Source of the DNA: Pachyseris speciosa | Taxonomy: Eukaryota; Cnidaria; Anthozoa; Scleractinia; Pachyseridae | DNA: 64,000 bases | Direction: 5' to 3' | Assembly: GCA_016490735.1 (NCBI GenBank) | Contig: JAEMWC010000119.1 | Coordinates: 721,001-785,000 of the forward strand | Shown here: positions 10,147-21,080 of the stretch, piece by piece | Layout of the letters: each line of letters begins with the position of its first letter | Position numbering within the stretch: the stretch's first letter is position 1 | Program-made: the position numbers and the translations under genes | Notes under the pieces: generated by a model | Told to the model about the DNA's origin: nothing | The model's database searches: none | Seen by the model: only the letters and a program-made list of their open reading frames with translations

Positions 10147-10949
10147 TTGAACCTGAGCATTAGAAAGAGTTTTAACACCAGAGGGAAAAGTTTCATAGCA
10201 ACCAATAATTTACACACTTTCTGGGCTAATGATAGGAAGTCTACGAAATACACTTACTTTTCATGTAGGGAACTGTGCCTCGCTATTGACTTTCTTATCG
10301 ACAACATCTACATTCGCTTCGGAAACTCAGTTTTTCGGCAAGTTAGGGAATACCAATGGGCACTAACAGCGCACCTTTGCTAGCTGATCTGTTCCTTCAC
10401 ACCCTTGAGTATGATTTCATGCTTAGAACATTGAAACGAGATAAAACCATAGCCGTCCAATTTAGCAACACCTTTCGTTACATTGATGATTTATTCAGCG
10501 TCAACAATGAGAATTTAGGAATATACATCAGCGCTATCTACCCGTCGGAACTGGAACTAAAGGACACTACCTTGACATCAAATGAAGTTTGTTATCTAGA
10601 CACAAGAATAAGGAATGGTGATAATAACACTCCTTTTCATCTCAGTGTCTACGATAAGAGGGATGACTTCTCATTTCGGATTGTCAATTTTCCTCACATG
10701 GACAGCAACATTCCCGCCAATCCGGCCTATGGTGTTTTCATATCTCAGTTAGTGAGATATGCTAGACTTTGCACATCGAAATTGGATTTTATTGATAGAC
10801 TTCACCGACTTTCATCACATCTCTTTCACCAAGGCTTCAAATCTACGCTGCTTCGTAAATCGTTGACTAAATTCTTGAAACGCCACGGTGCTATCGTTGA
10901 GAAGTATGCTGCTACACTACAGCAGATAAGATTAGCAATCCAGAGATGA
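10147..10949 (+). pseudogene. Penelope-like reverse transcriptase, frameshifted
   Basis: The N-terminal part is read in the 10009-10383 frame (ELCLAIDFLIDNIYIRFGN). The chain continues after one frameshift near 10350 in the 10356-10949 frame, with PMGTNSAPLLADLFL, the catalytic TFRYIDDLFS box, the YLDTRI and IVNFPHMDSNIP motifs, and a helical thumb ending at 10949. A single base change in frame between VRE and GIPMGTN breaks the protein, so this copy cannot encode a full enzyme. The RT would copy element RNA into DNA in the nucleus. I assign it to the endonuclease-less-looking Penelope-like RTs common in cnidarians; the clade is tentative. Confidence 0.8.
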
Positions 10950-11342
10950 GATTATATCCTTTATATTATCTTGATGCCCAAATTTGAGATCTTTGTTGCT
11001 TCCATTCATTACATTTTAATGCAAGTGTGCGCGCGCAATTTTCCTGAAGTTGTGCGCGTGCTAGCTTATTTAGTTAACGTGGCTTAGTTCGTCATTTAAC
11101 GTACTCCTATTATTTTACGTTGTCTTCCATGCTAATATATATTGTCAATAGCTGTGCTCACAGTGTCGGTGGCTACTCCTAAAATGTTCTGCAATTGGTA
11201 TGGGATTTGATGGAGCCCTAACCAATTGTGGAATTGCACACATTTTAGGGATCCTACTGATGAACAGTTATTACATGCAGATATTTTTAGAAGCAACATT
11301 TGTTTGCGGTCCGTCACCTTTGAATTATTGATATGTGGGTAC

Positions 11343-11427
11343 TTGAGCCTGAGCATTAGCTATGCCATGCTGATGAGGCCTAACAAGGCCGAAACAGCTG
11401 TTCATGGCTGCTAATGCTTGGGCTCAA
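11343..11427 (+). ncRNA. Type I hammerhead ribozyme, intact core
   Basis: The core CTGATGAG and CGAAAC are intact. Stem II is GGCC-TAACAA-GGCC. Stem III is the 4-bp self-complementary ACAG/CTGT with no loop, as in metazoan retrozyme and Penelope ribozymes, which act best as dimers. Stem I pairs GCCATG with CATGGC, AGCATTAG with CTAATGCT, and TTGAGCC with GGCTCAA, with internal loops between. The predicted cleavage is after base 11402, in a GUU rather than the usual GUC triplet; GUU is allowed by the NUH rule but usually slower. This is the only copy in the window with both core strands intact. Confidence 0.85.
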
Positions 11428-11530
11428 TCTTTGCTTTGGTAGATTTAAGGGGTAATTCCCGCTACCTTGTGGCCTTGGTGTTCTTAGAGTGGCTTCCGCT
11501 TACTTGATCACATTAATTTGTGAAGTATCC

Positions 11531-12661
11531 TTTTTAGTTTATGTCCAGTTTGTAATAATTTCTATAATCAAGAAATCTAATCAAGAGATCCAATACTGAG
11601 CTGAGATCCAATACAAGGTTATGAGCGGACGAAGCCGGAAAGCTTACGCAATAGAGTAGAAGTCTTTATTGAATGAAACAAAAATATTTACCCTCATACG
11701 GAAGTGCAAAGTTTACATGTAAAGGAACATAAAGGATGTAAGAACTAAAAAGATACAAGGAGCTAGGAGTTAGAGCAACTCTTGATTGCCAAGCTTTTTC
11801 AGCGTCGCATGCATTAGTAAGTCTGATTTTCCTAATCATTAATTGTATGGGAGAATTTTAGGTTTTGTGACGCGAATCGAATCTTGCAGTTAGTTTCTTT
11901 CTCGCCAATGCGGTTTGATCTAAGTTATCTGCATTGCTGGTCTAAAAATTGTTTTCGTTTTTATGGTAGGGTGCCCTCTGTTAAGTATTTAATCGGAATA
12001 AGATGTCGGTCGCAATATGATTGTCAAAGATTGCTGAGGATTTGAGGCCTGTACGAGTACACACGTACAAAAAGCTGTAGGCAACTAAAACAACTGGCTA
12101 ACTGGAATGAATTTTATGCTGGAGCTGAACTGCCTCATTACTGGGCTTCATCATTTCAGCAGACTGCTACAGTTAGCTGCAAAAGCAATCCAGACACTGT
12201 TACTCATGCACATACGTGATCAGTTAGTCGCGTCGCACGTACTGTTGCTTTTTCATTTCGAACTCAACCCCTGTACAATCACTGTTTCAATAACGGTTGC
12301 CTTGGGAAACGGACCCGGCTACGTGTAAAAGATAAGGCGGCAACATTGAATGGGGAAGGGGGGTTTTATGGGAGATACGGCATTTTATTGAGTGGTGGGG
12401 TAGCAGTTGCGTTGTATTTGTGCTTTTTAGTGCTGTAACTTGTGTAAAAAAAATTTTACAATTAAGTGTAACAGTCCTTTTCTGGATAATCTAGAGACCA
12501 AGTCATCTACAACGCGGGAAGACTGGAGACAGGAAAAAATGAGAAGAGACTTTCAAAGAGACTGACTCTTCTTCCGCCTCTCCCCAGAGATTCAAGAGTG
12601 GAGCGAGGGAAAAGAAACAGAAGAGGCTGACTGACTAGCCTCGAGAGCATCCTGTTTTTTC
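11531..12661. other. No gene recognised
   Basis: Only short frames, for example 12107-12328 on the plus strand with no motif. A run of A near 12445 and purine-rich DNA near 12540-12620 are visible. I see nothing else. Confidence 0.4.
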
Positions 12662-12674
12662 GGCTCTAGTTCGG

Positions 12675-13173
12675 AGTTGCGCAGGGAACTGGGGCGAGTT
12701 TCAAATTTTAACCAATCGATAAATTGATACCGTCATATGAAAGATAACGTTGAGAATGGCCACTTGACCAAGTTTGACGATTGTACATGCAAAAGAGACC
12801 AAGTTATGGACTTGAAAACATAGTTCAAAATCCATACAAACGTCACTAATTATGAGGCTTCGTCCCCAAAACCATATAAACTCTTAAAATGTTTTACGAT
12901 TTGTCTGACACTCGTCAAAATGGGCAAATAAAGTGATTTTCACCTCAGTTACTTCCAAATAGTAGATGCATGACGGAATTTTACAGTTGTCACAAAACTG
13001 AAAAATATTTTAAAGAGTTTATATGGTTTCGAGGGACGCAGCCTCAAAGTTAGAGACATTTGAATGGATTTTGAACTACGTTTTAAAGTCCTTAACTTGG
13101 TCTCTGTTGAACGTAAAGCCATCACACTTAAGGAAATGGCCAATTTCAAACTAGTCCAGATCCCTGCGCAACT
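12675..13173. mobile_element. Foldback MITE, AGTTGCGCAGGGA family, about 0.5 kb
   Basis: The left end AGTTGCGCAGGGAACTGG is matched by an inverted right end, ATCCCTGCGCAACT. Internally the halves are also partly inverse (CCATATAAACTCTTAAAAT near 12870 versus AAAGAGTTTATATGG near 13010). A second copy lies at 56331-56906. Related TIR words extend slightly outward (GGCYNTTT). No coding capacity. Its right end overlaps the 3' end of the membrane-protein gene and supplies that gene's stop codon. Confidence 0.75.
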
Positions 13174-13602
13174 TCGAAACGGCCAATTCAGAAGAGGAAT
13201 GCTGACAGTCTGTGTTTTCCGTGTTTGTTTGTCTAGTGTCCCAAATCCTCTCACCTGAGCAGCGGCTCGTTATCTTTGCAGCATAAATACAGGGAAGAAG
13301 AAAGAGATAAATAAGAATTGCAATCTCTGATACACGGGCAGCAATACACCAAGCTGGAGCCTTCCGGGTAACTTCTTCAGATATGAATATGGCACCGAAC
13401 AGGACACTTGTTCCATAAGTGAACCAGTGCAGCACAAACCACACACTATAGGCTGACACGGTATTGAAAACAACAACGCACAGATGTTCGTGGATTCTGA
13501 TGATGTCATCAAGGGTGCCATTTTGAATATTCTGGATGAGTCTGAAGGTGTCCTGTGCAAACGTGCCTGGGAAATTGAGAAAATCAACATAGGAGTGATT
13601 CT
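13151..13602 (-). CDS. Seven-helix membrane protein, last exon
   Basis: This exon continues the frame of the exon at 15116-15779: acceptor AAAG at 13603-13606, two bases completing a split codon, then NHSYVDFLNFPGTF and onward to TAG at 13151. The phase fits exactly and the joined protein is about 371 residues. It contains an extramembrane segment with an NGT sequon and then two hydrophobic stretches, CVVVFNTVSAYSVWFVLHWF through GAIF and SEIAILIYLFLLPCIYAA. The tail is hydrophilic (CSGERIWDTRQTNTE). The last 7 to 11 residues and the stop are read from the terminal repeat of a MITE. An alternative acceptor further upstream (TTAACAG) would break the phase. Confidence 0.7.
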
Positions 13603-15115
13603 CTTTACAAATAGGATAGGTACGGTTCTGTTAATTTGTTAACCAAAATATAAAGGAAACGAGTTATCACACACTCGCTACGTATGGAATGGTCCGTACA
13701 ACTGAACAGTTTTAACCCATTGACTCCCGAGCATTTTGCCGAAAAACACCTTTTGAGCCCCGTCGAGCCGTTTTCTGGCCAGATTCTAGCCAAAAAAACC
13801 AAAACTGTCCAAAACTCTGTTTGCTGGTGGAGTTCATAGCGCCCTTTTGTTCCTGTTGCTTGATATCAGCTTTCCAAGATCGGGCATACACAGAAGCACA
13901 AAAATATCATCACCCCTTCTTCTGCTACCTTTCGCTTTCTCTCCTCCCCTTTTCTTTCCTTTTCTTGCCTCGCTTTCTTTTTCTCTTGCTGGGCATTTCC
14001 TGGGCTTCCTTTCGTTGGAAAAGATTTGCGGAAAACTTTTAGGATCATAGGATAAGATGAAAGGAAGTGCAGGTGGGTAGTGGAACAAGATTTTCATTCA
14101 AATTTTCGGCTCAACGTCACTTGGTTTTTTCGTGTTTTCTCCGGCCTGTTTGACGGAATCGTGCTCATTAGGGTATGGTTTGAAAGAAACCTTCCTCCTA
14201 CACATGCTACACGTAAAAGGTTTCCATGAGCATTAAAACTTATGACGTCACAAGTGGTACAAGGGGTGTGGTTCTGCGCGGCCGGTTTTGGCCGGCACGG
14301 GTGCCAATGGGTAAAAGAAAAATATTTCAACATCTCATAACCAAGTGCCAGTTTGTTATCTTCCAGCTCACCCCTCCTGCTTGGATTTTTAGGAAACTAG
14401 GCTGTCGTAGCGTTCCCCGCATCCCCAGGACTTTTCCCCACCACCTCCTAATGCAACATGCCGCCGTTATGCAAGAATTTTCCAGAATTCCTTTGGGTCA
14501 CAAAAGCGAAAATTGCAGATCAGTGAGAGCAACTGATGAAATCAAATAGTGTTGTCCACGTCCCGCTAAAGAAGTGAGCAGGAAAATATGGAAGAGGTTG
14601 CAATAAGTGGAGTCGAAGTCTGCTGCCAATGTAGACTTATAACTTCAAGAGGAATTTTTGTCTTAAAGACTCCAAGTCAAAGTTGAGTATTTTTTCGATG
14701 TTGTCCGAGGGCGTTTTACGGTTTTGCAACAGAATAAACGGTCACGTTCAATGAGCATTGGGAGTTTTGGTCAGTTCACAAGGTTCAAGTCTAAACAACT
14801 GATCGTTTGGCAATAACAATGGTTCGTTTCAACCATAGTCCGGGATTATTTGAAAAAGCTGCGGGTGAGCATTCGTTCCCTCAGGAACGATATTTGGTAA
14901 ACAGGGAGACAAAGAGTTAAGAGAACAAGAGGAATACGGTTTCAAGAGAACACTAAAGGTCGCTTATTCCGGGGAAAACTCTTTAACCAGGATCAAACGG
15001 AAAAAAAAAAAGAAAAGAAAAGTTTGTTAAAGATGACTCGATTATTATGCAAAATACACAACACACCCAGCTCTCAAACAGGCAGCACTGATGATTCCAA
15101 ACAAATTAAACTTAC
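13603..15115 (-). other. Intron of the seven-helix membrane gene
   Basis: This 1.5-kb stretch between the two exons holds only short fortuitous frames (for example the purine-rich minus-strand frames around 13834-14097). I see no further exon, but a small one cannot be excluded. Confidence 0.5.
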
Positions 15116-15779
15116 CAAGTGCGAGAGAACTGATCGCGAAGACGTGACATGAGGTCATTGACGCCAAATTAGCGAGACAGAAGGCTACCGTTCCTGCCCT
15201 TACGGAACTGCTATTGTTTGATATGACATATAAGATTATTAACGGGCTTGAATGCGGCAACGTATAAGCGAAGACGATAAACAACATGAAGATGTCCGTA
15301 TGAACCACATCCACCATGGACTGTGAGGGAGATACCAAGGCCGAGTCTTTTCGTTTCGCTGCTATCAAAGAACCTACGAAAACAATATATGAGATGCAAG
15401 CCGCCACAGACATAACGTCATAGAATATTGACCCACTTTCAACGTCATCCTTTGGAAGCGTTTTGTCCATCCTATTAACGGCACACAGAATGAAATCTGG
15501 TGGATCCAACTTGATGATGAAGACAGCTTGATAAAGACAAATTACACTATATACAACGCGAGGGATGTAGTTCCACGCCTGGTGTCCCCATAATCCGAAC
15601 AAACAGAAGAAAATCTTGAAACCAAACATGACAAACCTTCTGCATATGTTTGGATTTCGTGGTTCTCGGCCATCCCGGAAGTATAGGTAGGTAGGTGCTA
15701 TAGGCTGAAGGAGTGGTTCTATTTCGTGAAGAGCCTCATCTCCTCCATTGATGTCTTCTTCCATTTTTCCTTCTTCCAT
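15116..15779 (-). CDS. Seven-helix membrane protein, first coding exon
   Basis: The ATG at 15779 starts an acidic N-terminal segment (MEEGKMEEDINGG) of about 50 residues. It is followed by five hydrophobic segments: FVMFGFKIFFCLFGLW, VVYSVICLYQAVFII, MSVAACISYIVFVGSLIAA, IFMLFIVFAYTL with LIILYVI, and FCLANLASMTSCHVFAISSLAL. The exon ends at a strong donor, GTAAGT, at 15115 in phase 1. Together with the last exon this makes seven helices. I do not recognise the family. Charge clues conflict: KRK after helix 3 and lysines after helix 7 suggest an outside N-terminus, while the charged N-terminus suggests inside. A chemoreceptor-like role (GPCR or gustatory-receptor-like) is only a guess from helix count. 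Confidence 0.75.
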
Positions 15780-16310
15780 CTTCCAGTATTAGTGCTATAA
15801 TTATCTCAATGTGTATCTTGAATACAGCAAACATGTACGTAACGCCTCTTTCTCATAGAAACACAGCAACTCGTCGATTGCTTTCGCTTTTCACTTTGCA
15901 ACAGCCTCAATATCAAATCCACAGTCCTCAGTCCCTGAGGTCAGCGGTAAAACATACCTTATTTACCGGGTCCAAAGTCTTGGTCATCCCCTTATTCAAA
16001 TCTGCATGTACTGGATTTCCCTTTTTCATATTTCTGCCGTGCCGCTGGGTATACCCCGGTGCCCTTCCAGGGTTTCGCGTGAAAATAGGAAAGTGTTTTA
16101 GCGATAGATCTCGCAAAGTAACGAAACCTGTATTATTTTATTTATTTGTTATTTTTTGTGCTTTCTTTGCATGGTTGCAGACTGGCTATGCAAATTCAAT
16201 GAGGTGCGATATTGGCCAGAAACCTGTATCATACGAGATCTTTGAGTAGCTGACTTTCATTAATAATGATAAATAATGTACGTTGTCACTTTATCATGGC
16301 TATGACCTGA
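15780..16310. other. Upstream region of the membrane-protein gene, no other gene
   Basis: Presumably contains the promoter and 5' UTR of the minus-strand gene. The plus-strand frame 15809-16249 has no recognisable motif and I do not support it. Confidence 0.4.
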
Positions 16311-16311
16311 G

Positions 16312-16450
16312 GAGCACAGATGGCGCAGTGGTGAGAGCACTCGCCTCCCACCAATGTGGCCCGAGTTCGTTTTTCGGGACTTGGCGTCATACTGTGGGTT
16401 GAGTTTGTCGTTAAACAAAGTCGGTTTGTTTGAAGGCTTCTTTCAGGGTG
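16312..16450 (+). repeat. tRNA-derived SINE fragment
   Basis: A tRNA-like head has an A box in TGGCGCAGTGGTGAGAGCA and a damaged B box, CCCGAGTTCGTTTTTCGGG. It is followed by GGCGTCATA and GGTTGAGTTTGTCG. A second copy of the same family is at 54400-54610. The following 16450-16670 shows nothing recognisable. Confidence 0.65.
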
Positions 16451-16670
16451 ATGGGCTCATGGATCTGTAGTTACCTATCAGTGTCTGATTCACAGATATT
16501 TATTTCATGAGGAATTTGGGTAGATTTCGTTAGAAAAGATCCACTATATCTGAAGACTTGTGTGTCTGTAAATTGGGTGACAGCTTCTGATAGTCATAAC
16601 GCTGTACAATTCATTCCCATGTAGCATCATGATTATTAGGAGATCACTGGAAGCCAAATTCATCTCTTGA

Positions 16671-17060
16671 ATCACCCAACGACTAGTTTCGGTAGATATC
16701 GGTTCGGTGGAGGGTAGTTCGCCTTGGGTTTTCGGCGTCGATTAAAGAGTGCACTTGGATTTTCGTAACTGAAACATTACCTAAAACATTCGTAATGGGA
16801 AATCATAGCCCCAGAAGTACTCTAAAAGGTCGTATTTGCTGTTTTTGGCAGTCAAAAACGTCAACTAGCATTTTCAGAAAGAAAAAAGTTTCCTAGAAAG
16901 TTTGCGGAAAGTTCATTTCAGCTAGCATTTTCTCAAAGGCAGATTTCTTTCCCTAACATTTTCGGGCAATTAAAATTTCACCTCGGGAATCCGAATAGAT
17001 AAGGTACTTAAAAATGCCTTTCTACAGGTTTTGGTTGAATCGGCTCGTTGGGTGCCCCTG
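16671..17060 (-). mobile_element. hAT-like MITE, second copy (left end decayed)
   Basis: Read on the minus strand it begins CAGGGGCACCCAACGAGCC and follows the copy at 47791-48241 through CTGTAGAAAGGCATTTTT and TTAATTGCCCGAAAATG. The other end is worn to ATCACCCAACGACTAG. No target duplication is recognisable. It is non-coding. Confidence 0.75.
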
Positions 17061-17455
17061 ATCAACTACCACTGAAGGCAGCCGGGTACTTTTGTTCATG
17101 CTGTTTTGGTGGGTTAATCAATTCTTTGCAATCGAACGATCATGCATGAGCCGGTTGATGATTGTGGCAGTAGGCCATCTATGTATATGGGAATGTAACT
17201 AAATTTTTGTTTTTGTTGGATCATACAACGTCTCTTTTTTTTTTTTTTTATTGAAGTGTTGTCATGTTGCTAGCGAAGCTGTGAGGTTACCGTCTATGTT
17301 TTGAGCGAATTTTTCAAACCTAAGAGTTCTTTACTGCACAATAAACCTTAGGAAAAGAATCGCACGATAACAAGTCTTGTAGACACATTACACAGCTACA
17401 TGCTAATGGCCACCGCTCTACTCTGGCCCCAGTCTGATGTATTTCCGCCATGCTG
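17061..17455. other. No gene recognised
   Basis: A T-run near 17232-17250 and short frames only. Confidence 0.4.
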
Positions 17456-17463
17456 CGAAAGAT

Positions 17464-17564
17464 TAGCCTCCAACGCAGACGTCTTTGAGCTCGTCACGCG
17501 TTCCTGCCCCTTCGTGGGGAAGAAACGCGTGACGAGACCAAAGAGCGTCTGCGTAGGAGGCTAA
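17464..17564. mobile_element. 101-bp near-perfect palindromic MITE with 8-bp target duplication
   Basis: The whole unit is a hairpin. TAGCCTCCAACGCAGACGTC and onward pairs with GACG(C)TCTGCGTAGGAGGCTAA, with a small loop around CCCCTTCGTGGGG. The flanks CGAAAGAT (17456-17463 and 17565-17572) are identical 8-bp duplications, which points to hAT-type transposition. It is the minimal member of the family also found at 5139-5442 and 7225-7291. Confidence 0.85.
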
Positions 17565-17572
17565 CGAAAGAT

Positions 17573-18500
17573 CAGTGTTTTGAGTTTTCCCACTCGCATT
17601 TGCCATGATGGATTAGTGGGTAGTCATGTCGCGTTCCCGAACCAAGTGCTTGCGGGAAGTATTTATCCGGAGTTCAACCACACACTCAGGATTATGAAGC
17701 ATACGGTTAATTCCATACATTTACCATAAAATAACAAAGGGTTACACAAACAGATTGTCTGGTCCCCCTGTATGGCGTTTCATACCCGCAAAAATTCAAA
17801 TTTTTAGTTTTCATTGTACTTTCTACATTTTATCCTACATAGAACATATCTACTTCCATTCTCAACATTCAACATTGTAGTTGTTAGCTTCGACATCCAA
17901 AATTGGCTTTTCGGTATGCAACTTACGCAAAGAAGACGTAGAAAGCCTTCAACATCCAATTTATCGTGTGTTCGTATACGACATCCTGATTTTTTAATTC
18001 AACTTTCGTCCGCCGGTCAGCGGTCGATCAGAACTGGGGGCTCATCTACCCAAGTTGGGTAACCCAACTCACCGCCCCTACAGTCAACCGCTCAGTGACT
18101 TTCCATAGTCGAGTAGGCCTAGGAGATACTCTCCACTCCTAGACAGTGTTGTTTCAACGGATTAATAAATCATTGGATCAAGGATCACTGGATCAAGGAT
18201 CAGAGTTAGAAATTTAGAATTTCAGAAAATGCTGACCTAGAAAGTTGGATTACAAGCGTCATAAATTTCAAAAGACAAACTTGGGCCGTAGCCATACGAA
18301 AATTGTCACCGAGGCATAGTAAACCGAAAAAACACCTCTTTAATATTACTTTAACATTTACTTTTAAAATATATCCTCTTACAGGAACATTGAAAAAGCT
18401 TACGCCTTTGTGAAACTACACAGCCTGCTTAGATTGTTCTTCGTAAGAGACACAGACAAAGAAGGAAAATATAATGTAAATTAAAAATGTTTACGCAATC
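17573..18500. other. No gene; contains a dispersed repeat near 18366-18432
   Basis: The segment AAAATATATCCTCTTACAGG with AAAAAGCTTACGCCTTTGTG recurs from 5887 onward. The plus frame 17814-18062 has no motif. Otherwise nothing is recognised. Confidence 0.45.
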
Positions 18501-18504
18501 AATG

Positions 18505-20545
18505 TCAGATTGTTGACGCAATCAACAATCTGACCAAGCCAACTGATGTGCAGGGCGTCAGGCGGATCCTGGGGATGACCAATTACTTGGCAAAATTCCT
18601 GCCAAACCTATCGGACGTCTCCGCACCATTGAGAGAGTTGACCAGAAAGGAACATGATTTCCACTGGTCGGACATTCACGACCAGGCATTTGACGACATC
18701 AAGAAACTTGTGTCAAGCCCGCCGCTACTCAAATACTACGAACCAAGCAAGCCACTGGTACTCCAATGCGATGCAAGTGAGAAGGGCCTTGGTGCTTCGT
18801 TGTTGCAAGACGGAAAACCAATTGCGTATGCAAGCCGAGCGCTTACATGTACGGAAATGAACTATGCTCAGATAGAAAAGGAACTATTGGCCATCGTTTT
18901 TGGGGTAGAGCGTTTCCACCAATACACGTACGGAAGAAAAGGTGTTGTGGACTCAGATCAGAAGCCTTTGGAGACAATATTCGGAAATTCCCTAGCCACG
19001 GCTCCCAGACGCGTCCAAAAGATGTTCATGCGTCTCCGACGTTATGATCTTGACATACATTACAAGAAGGGGTCTGAAATGTACCTGGCGGATACGCTCA
19101 GCAGACACTTCAATGGGGATGAAGTACACGTGGTCAGGTCAGACTTTGAGGAAGAGATCGAAGAAATGCCAAAGATAGAGGACATCAACCAGATGGTAGC
19201 ATCAGAAGACAAGTTGGCGAGACTAAAGGATGAGACAAACAAAGACGAAGTCCTCCAGGCCGTGAAGGCGGCTATTCAACGAGGATGGCCGGAGAGCAAG
19301 AGCAACTTGCCCGCGGCAGTAACTCCACATTTCCCATTTCGAGACGAGTTAGTAGTGCAAGAAGGTCTCATACTCCGCGGAGACAGGGTGGTTATCCCAA
19401 ACACACTCAGAAAGGAAACAATCCAGGATCTACACGCAGCGCACCAAGGAAGAGTCTACTCTAAGAAGAGCACGAGGAAGCATTTACTGGCCCAATATGA
19501 ACAATGAGGTGAAGGACTACATCTCCAGGTGTGACATTTGCCTGACCTATGCCCCTCGTCAACAGAAGGAGCCCCTCCTAAGCCACGAAGTACCTGATCG
19601 CCCTTGGGCAAAGGTCGCCACAGACCTCTTTCAGTTCGAGAACAAAGACTACCTCGTGACAGTAGGCTATTTCTCAGATTTCTTTGAGGTAGACCGCCTG
19701 TACAGCACGACTTCTGAAACAGTCATAAAGAAGCTGAAAGGACACTTTGCAAGATACGGGATACCAGATGAAATAGTCTCTGATAACGGGTCACAGTTCA
19801 CTGCTGAAGAGTTTCGTGTCTTCGCTCAAGCATACGTGCACCAGCCCGCATCACCCCCAGTCCAACAACAAGGCCGAATCAGCAGTAAAGCACGCCAAGA
19901 AAACACTGCGAATGGCAAGAGTGAGTGGCAATGATTTCTATTTGGCCCTCCTGAACGTCCGAAACACGCCTCAGGAAGGATACAACACGAGCCCAGCCCA
20001 AAGAATGATGAGCAGGAATACAAAGACCCTTCTTCCAGTCTCCGCAAGCCTACTGAAGCCTCACGTGGTCCAAATTACCATGGACTCTATTCTCAAGAAA
20101 CAAGCCAAACAGCAACACTATTACAACAGGGGAGCCAAGGCCTTAGAACAGCTGCACCAAGGAGGCAGGGTGAAGATTCAGCCATTTACCCTTGGAAAGA
20201 AAGGCTGGGCTGACGGACAGGTGGTAAAGGAAGTGCGTCCCCGGTCCAATGAAGTACAATGGGAAGGTGTACATCAGAAACCGCAGACACCTGCGGAAAT
20301 ACGAACACGTCGAGGATATCGAACCGCCTGCAGAGTCGCCAGTCCCGGAGGTAACTGAAGAAGCTACTACTGCAATAGATGCGGAGAAAGGCGTTTCATC
20401 GGATGGCCAACAGGGAGAGAGCGGGCCACTGCCAGAGAACGGAGCCGCAGGAACCTCAGCGACGTGCCCAGACAGGGCTTACAGAACCCGCAGCGGGCGG
20501 GTGCCTATAAGACCTGCTAGATTCAATGATTTTATCATGGACTGA
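18505..20545 (+). pseudogene. Ty3/gypsy pol fragment: RNase H and integrase, three frameshifts
   Basis: It starts inside the RT thumb (LTKPTDVQGVRRILGMTNYL near 18520). RNase H follows (LQCDASEKGLGA, NYAQIEKELLAIVFG, VDSDQKPLE where DH is more usual than DQ). The zinc-binding N-terminus of integrase (VKDYISRCDICLTYAPRQQ) and the catalytic core with DLFQF and SDNGSQFTAEEF come next, then the C-terminal part ending in a SGRVPIRPARFNDFI tail at 20545. Frames change near 19455-19490, 19845 and 20255, so no polyprotein can be made. The 5' part (LTR, gag, protease, most of RT) is missing. These enzymes would copy RNA and integrate cDNA in the nucleus. Confidence 0.9.
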
Positions 20546-20626
20546 CCATAGGGTTAAAATGACACTTTCTAAAGACAGTTAATGTTCAATGTGATTATAT
20601 TTGTTTTTTTTTTATTGAAGGGAAGA

Positions 20627-20810
20627 TGTCACAATATGTTGATTTACTGTAATTCGAGATGTTGTTTTATAGATTATGTGCGTAAACACGTGACGAGTTC
20701 ACGCGGGTATTGTATTGCGAGGCGACGAAGGTTTTTGAATGATACATTAAATCTTTGGATTATAATCAAAGTTTGGCTTTATTAGTTTGCACCATTCGGC
20801 CAACGAAACA
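20627..20810 (+). repeat. Probable 3' LTR of the Ty3/gypsy fragment
   Basis: A polypurine tract, GAAGGGAAGA (20617-20626), precedes TGTCACAATATG, a typical LTR start, 80 bp after the pol stop. The right end is set tentatively at GAAACA near 20810, because no second LTR is present for comparison. Confidence 0.6.
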
Positions 20811-21080
20811 TCCCAGAACCGCCACCTTATATCTGTGTCTTGCAATTGTTTAGATGAATCTTTGGTACCCGAAGCACAGGGAGCAGAGGAGTCCTATTTG
20901 ACCGAATTTCCAGTTAAATTCACCGTAGAATTGCAGCGCGAATCGATCTTGTCGATTTGAATCTGTTGAATCACCGTACGTGATCAAACCACATAAAAAC
21001 GATCGCGTTACGCTGCTGTCACAGAGCTGTTGAAAGCCTATCAGTAGGCTAGTAATAAGCCCACGGTCCTTACTCTCTGA

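Larger units (their letters stand above)
10020..11530 (+). mobile_element. Penelope-like element between ribozyme repeats
   Basis: The body (about 10165-11330) lies between copies of the 261-bp hammerhead-bearing repeat: partial plus-strand copy at 10020-10160, a further one at 11330-11530, and an inverted one at 9310-10020. Terminal repeats partly in tandem and partly inverted (pLTRs), with hammerheads in them, are an established hallmark of Penelope-like elements. The element carries one RT pseudogene and no GIY-YIG domain that I can see. Confidence 0.75.

Noticed and set aside
13834..14097. Three overlapping frames rich in Lys/Arg/Glu or Phe/Leu
   Set aside because: All are readings of one purine/pyrimidine-biased stretch inside the intron of the membrane-protein gene.
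15809..16249. 146-codon plus-strand frame as a gene
   Set aside because: No motif, composition like non-coding DNA, and it overlaps the likely promoter of the minus-strand gene.
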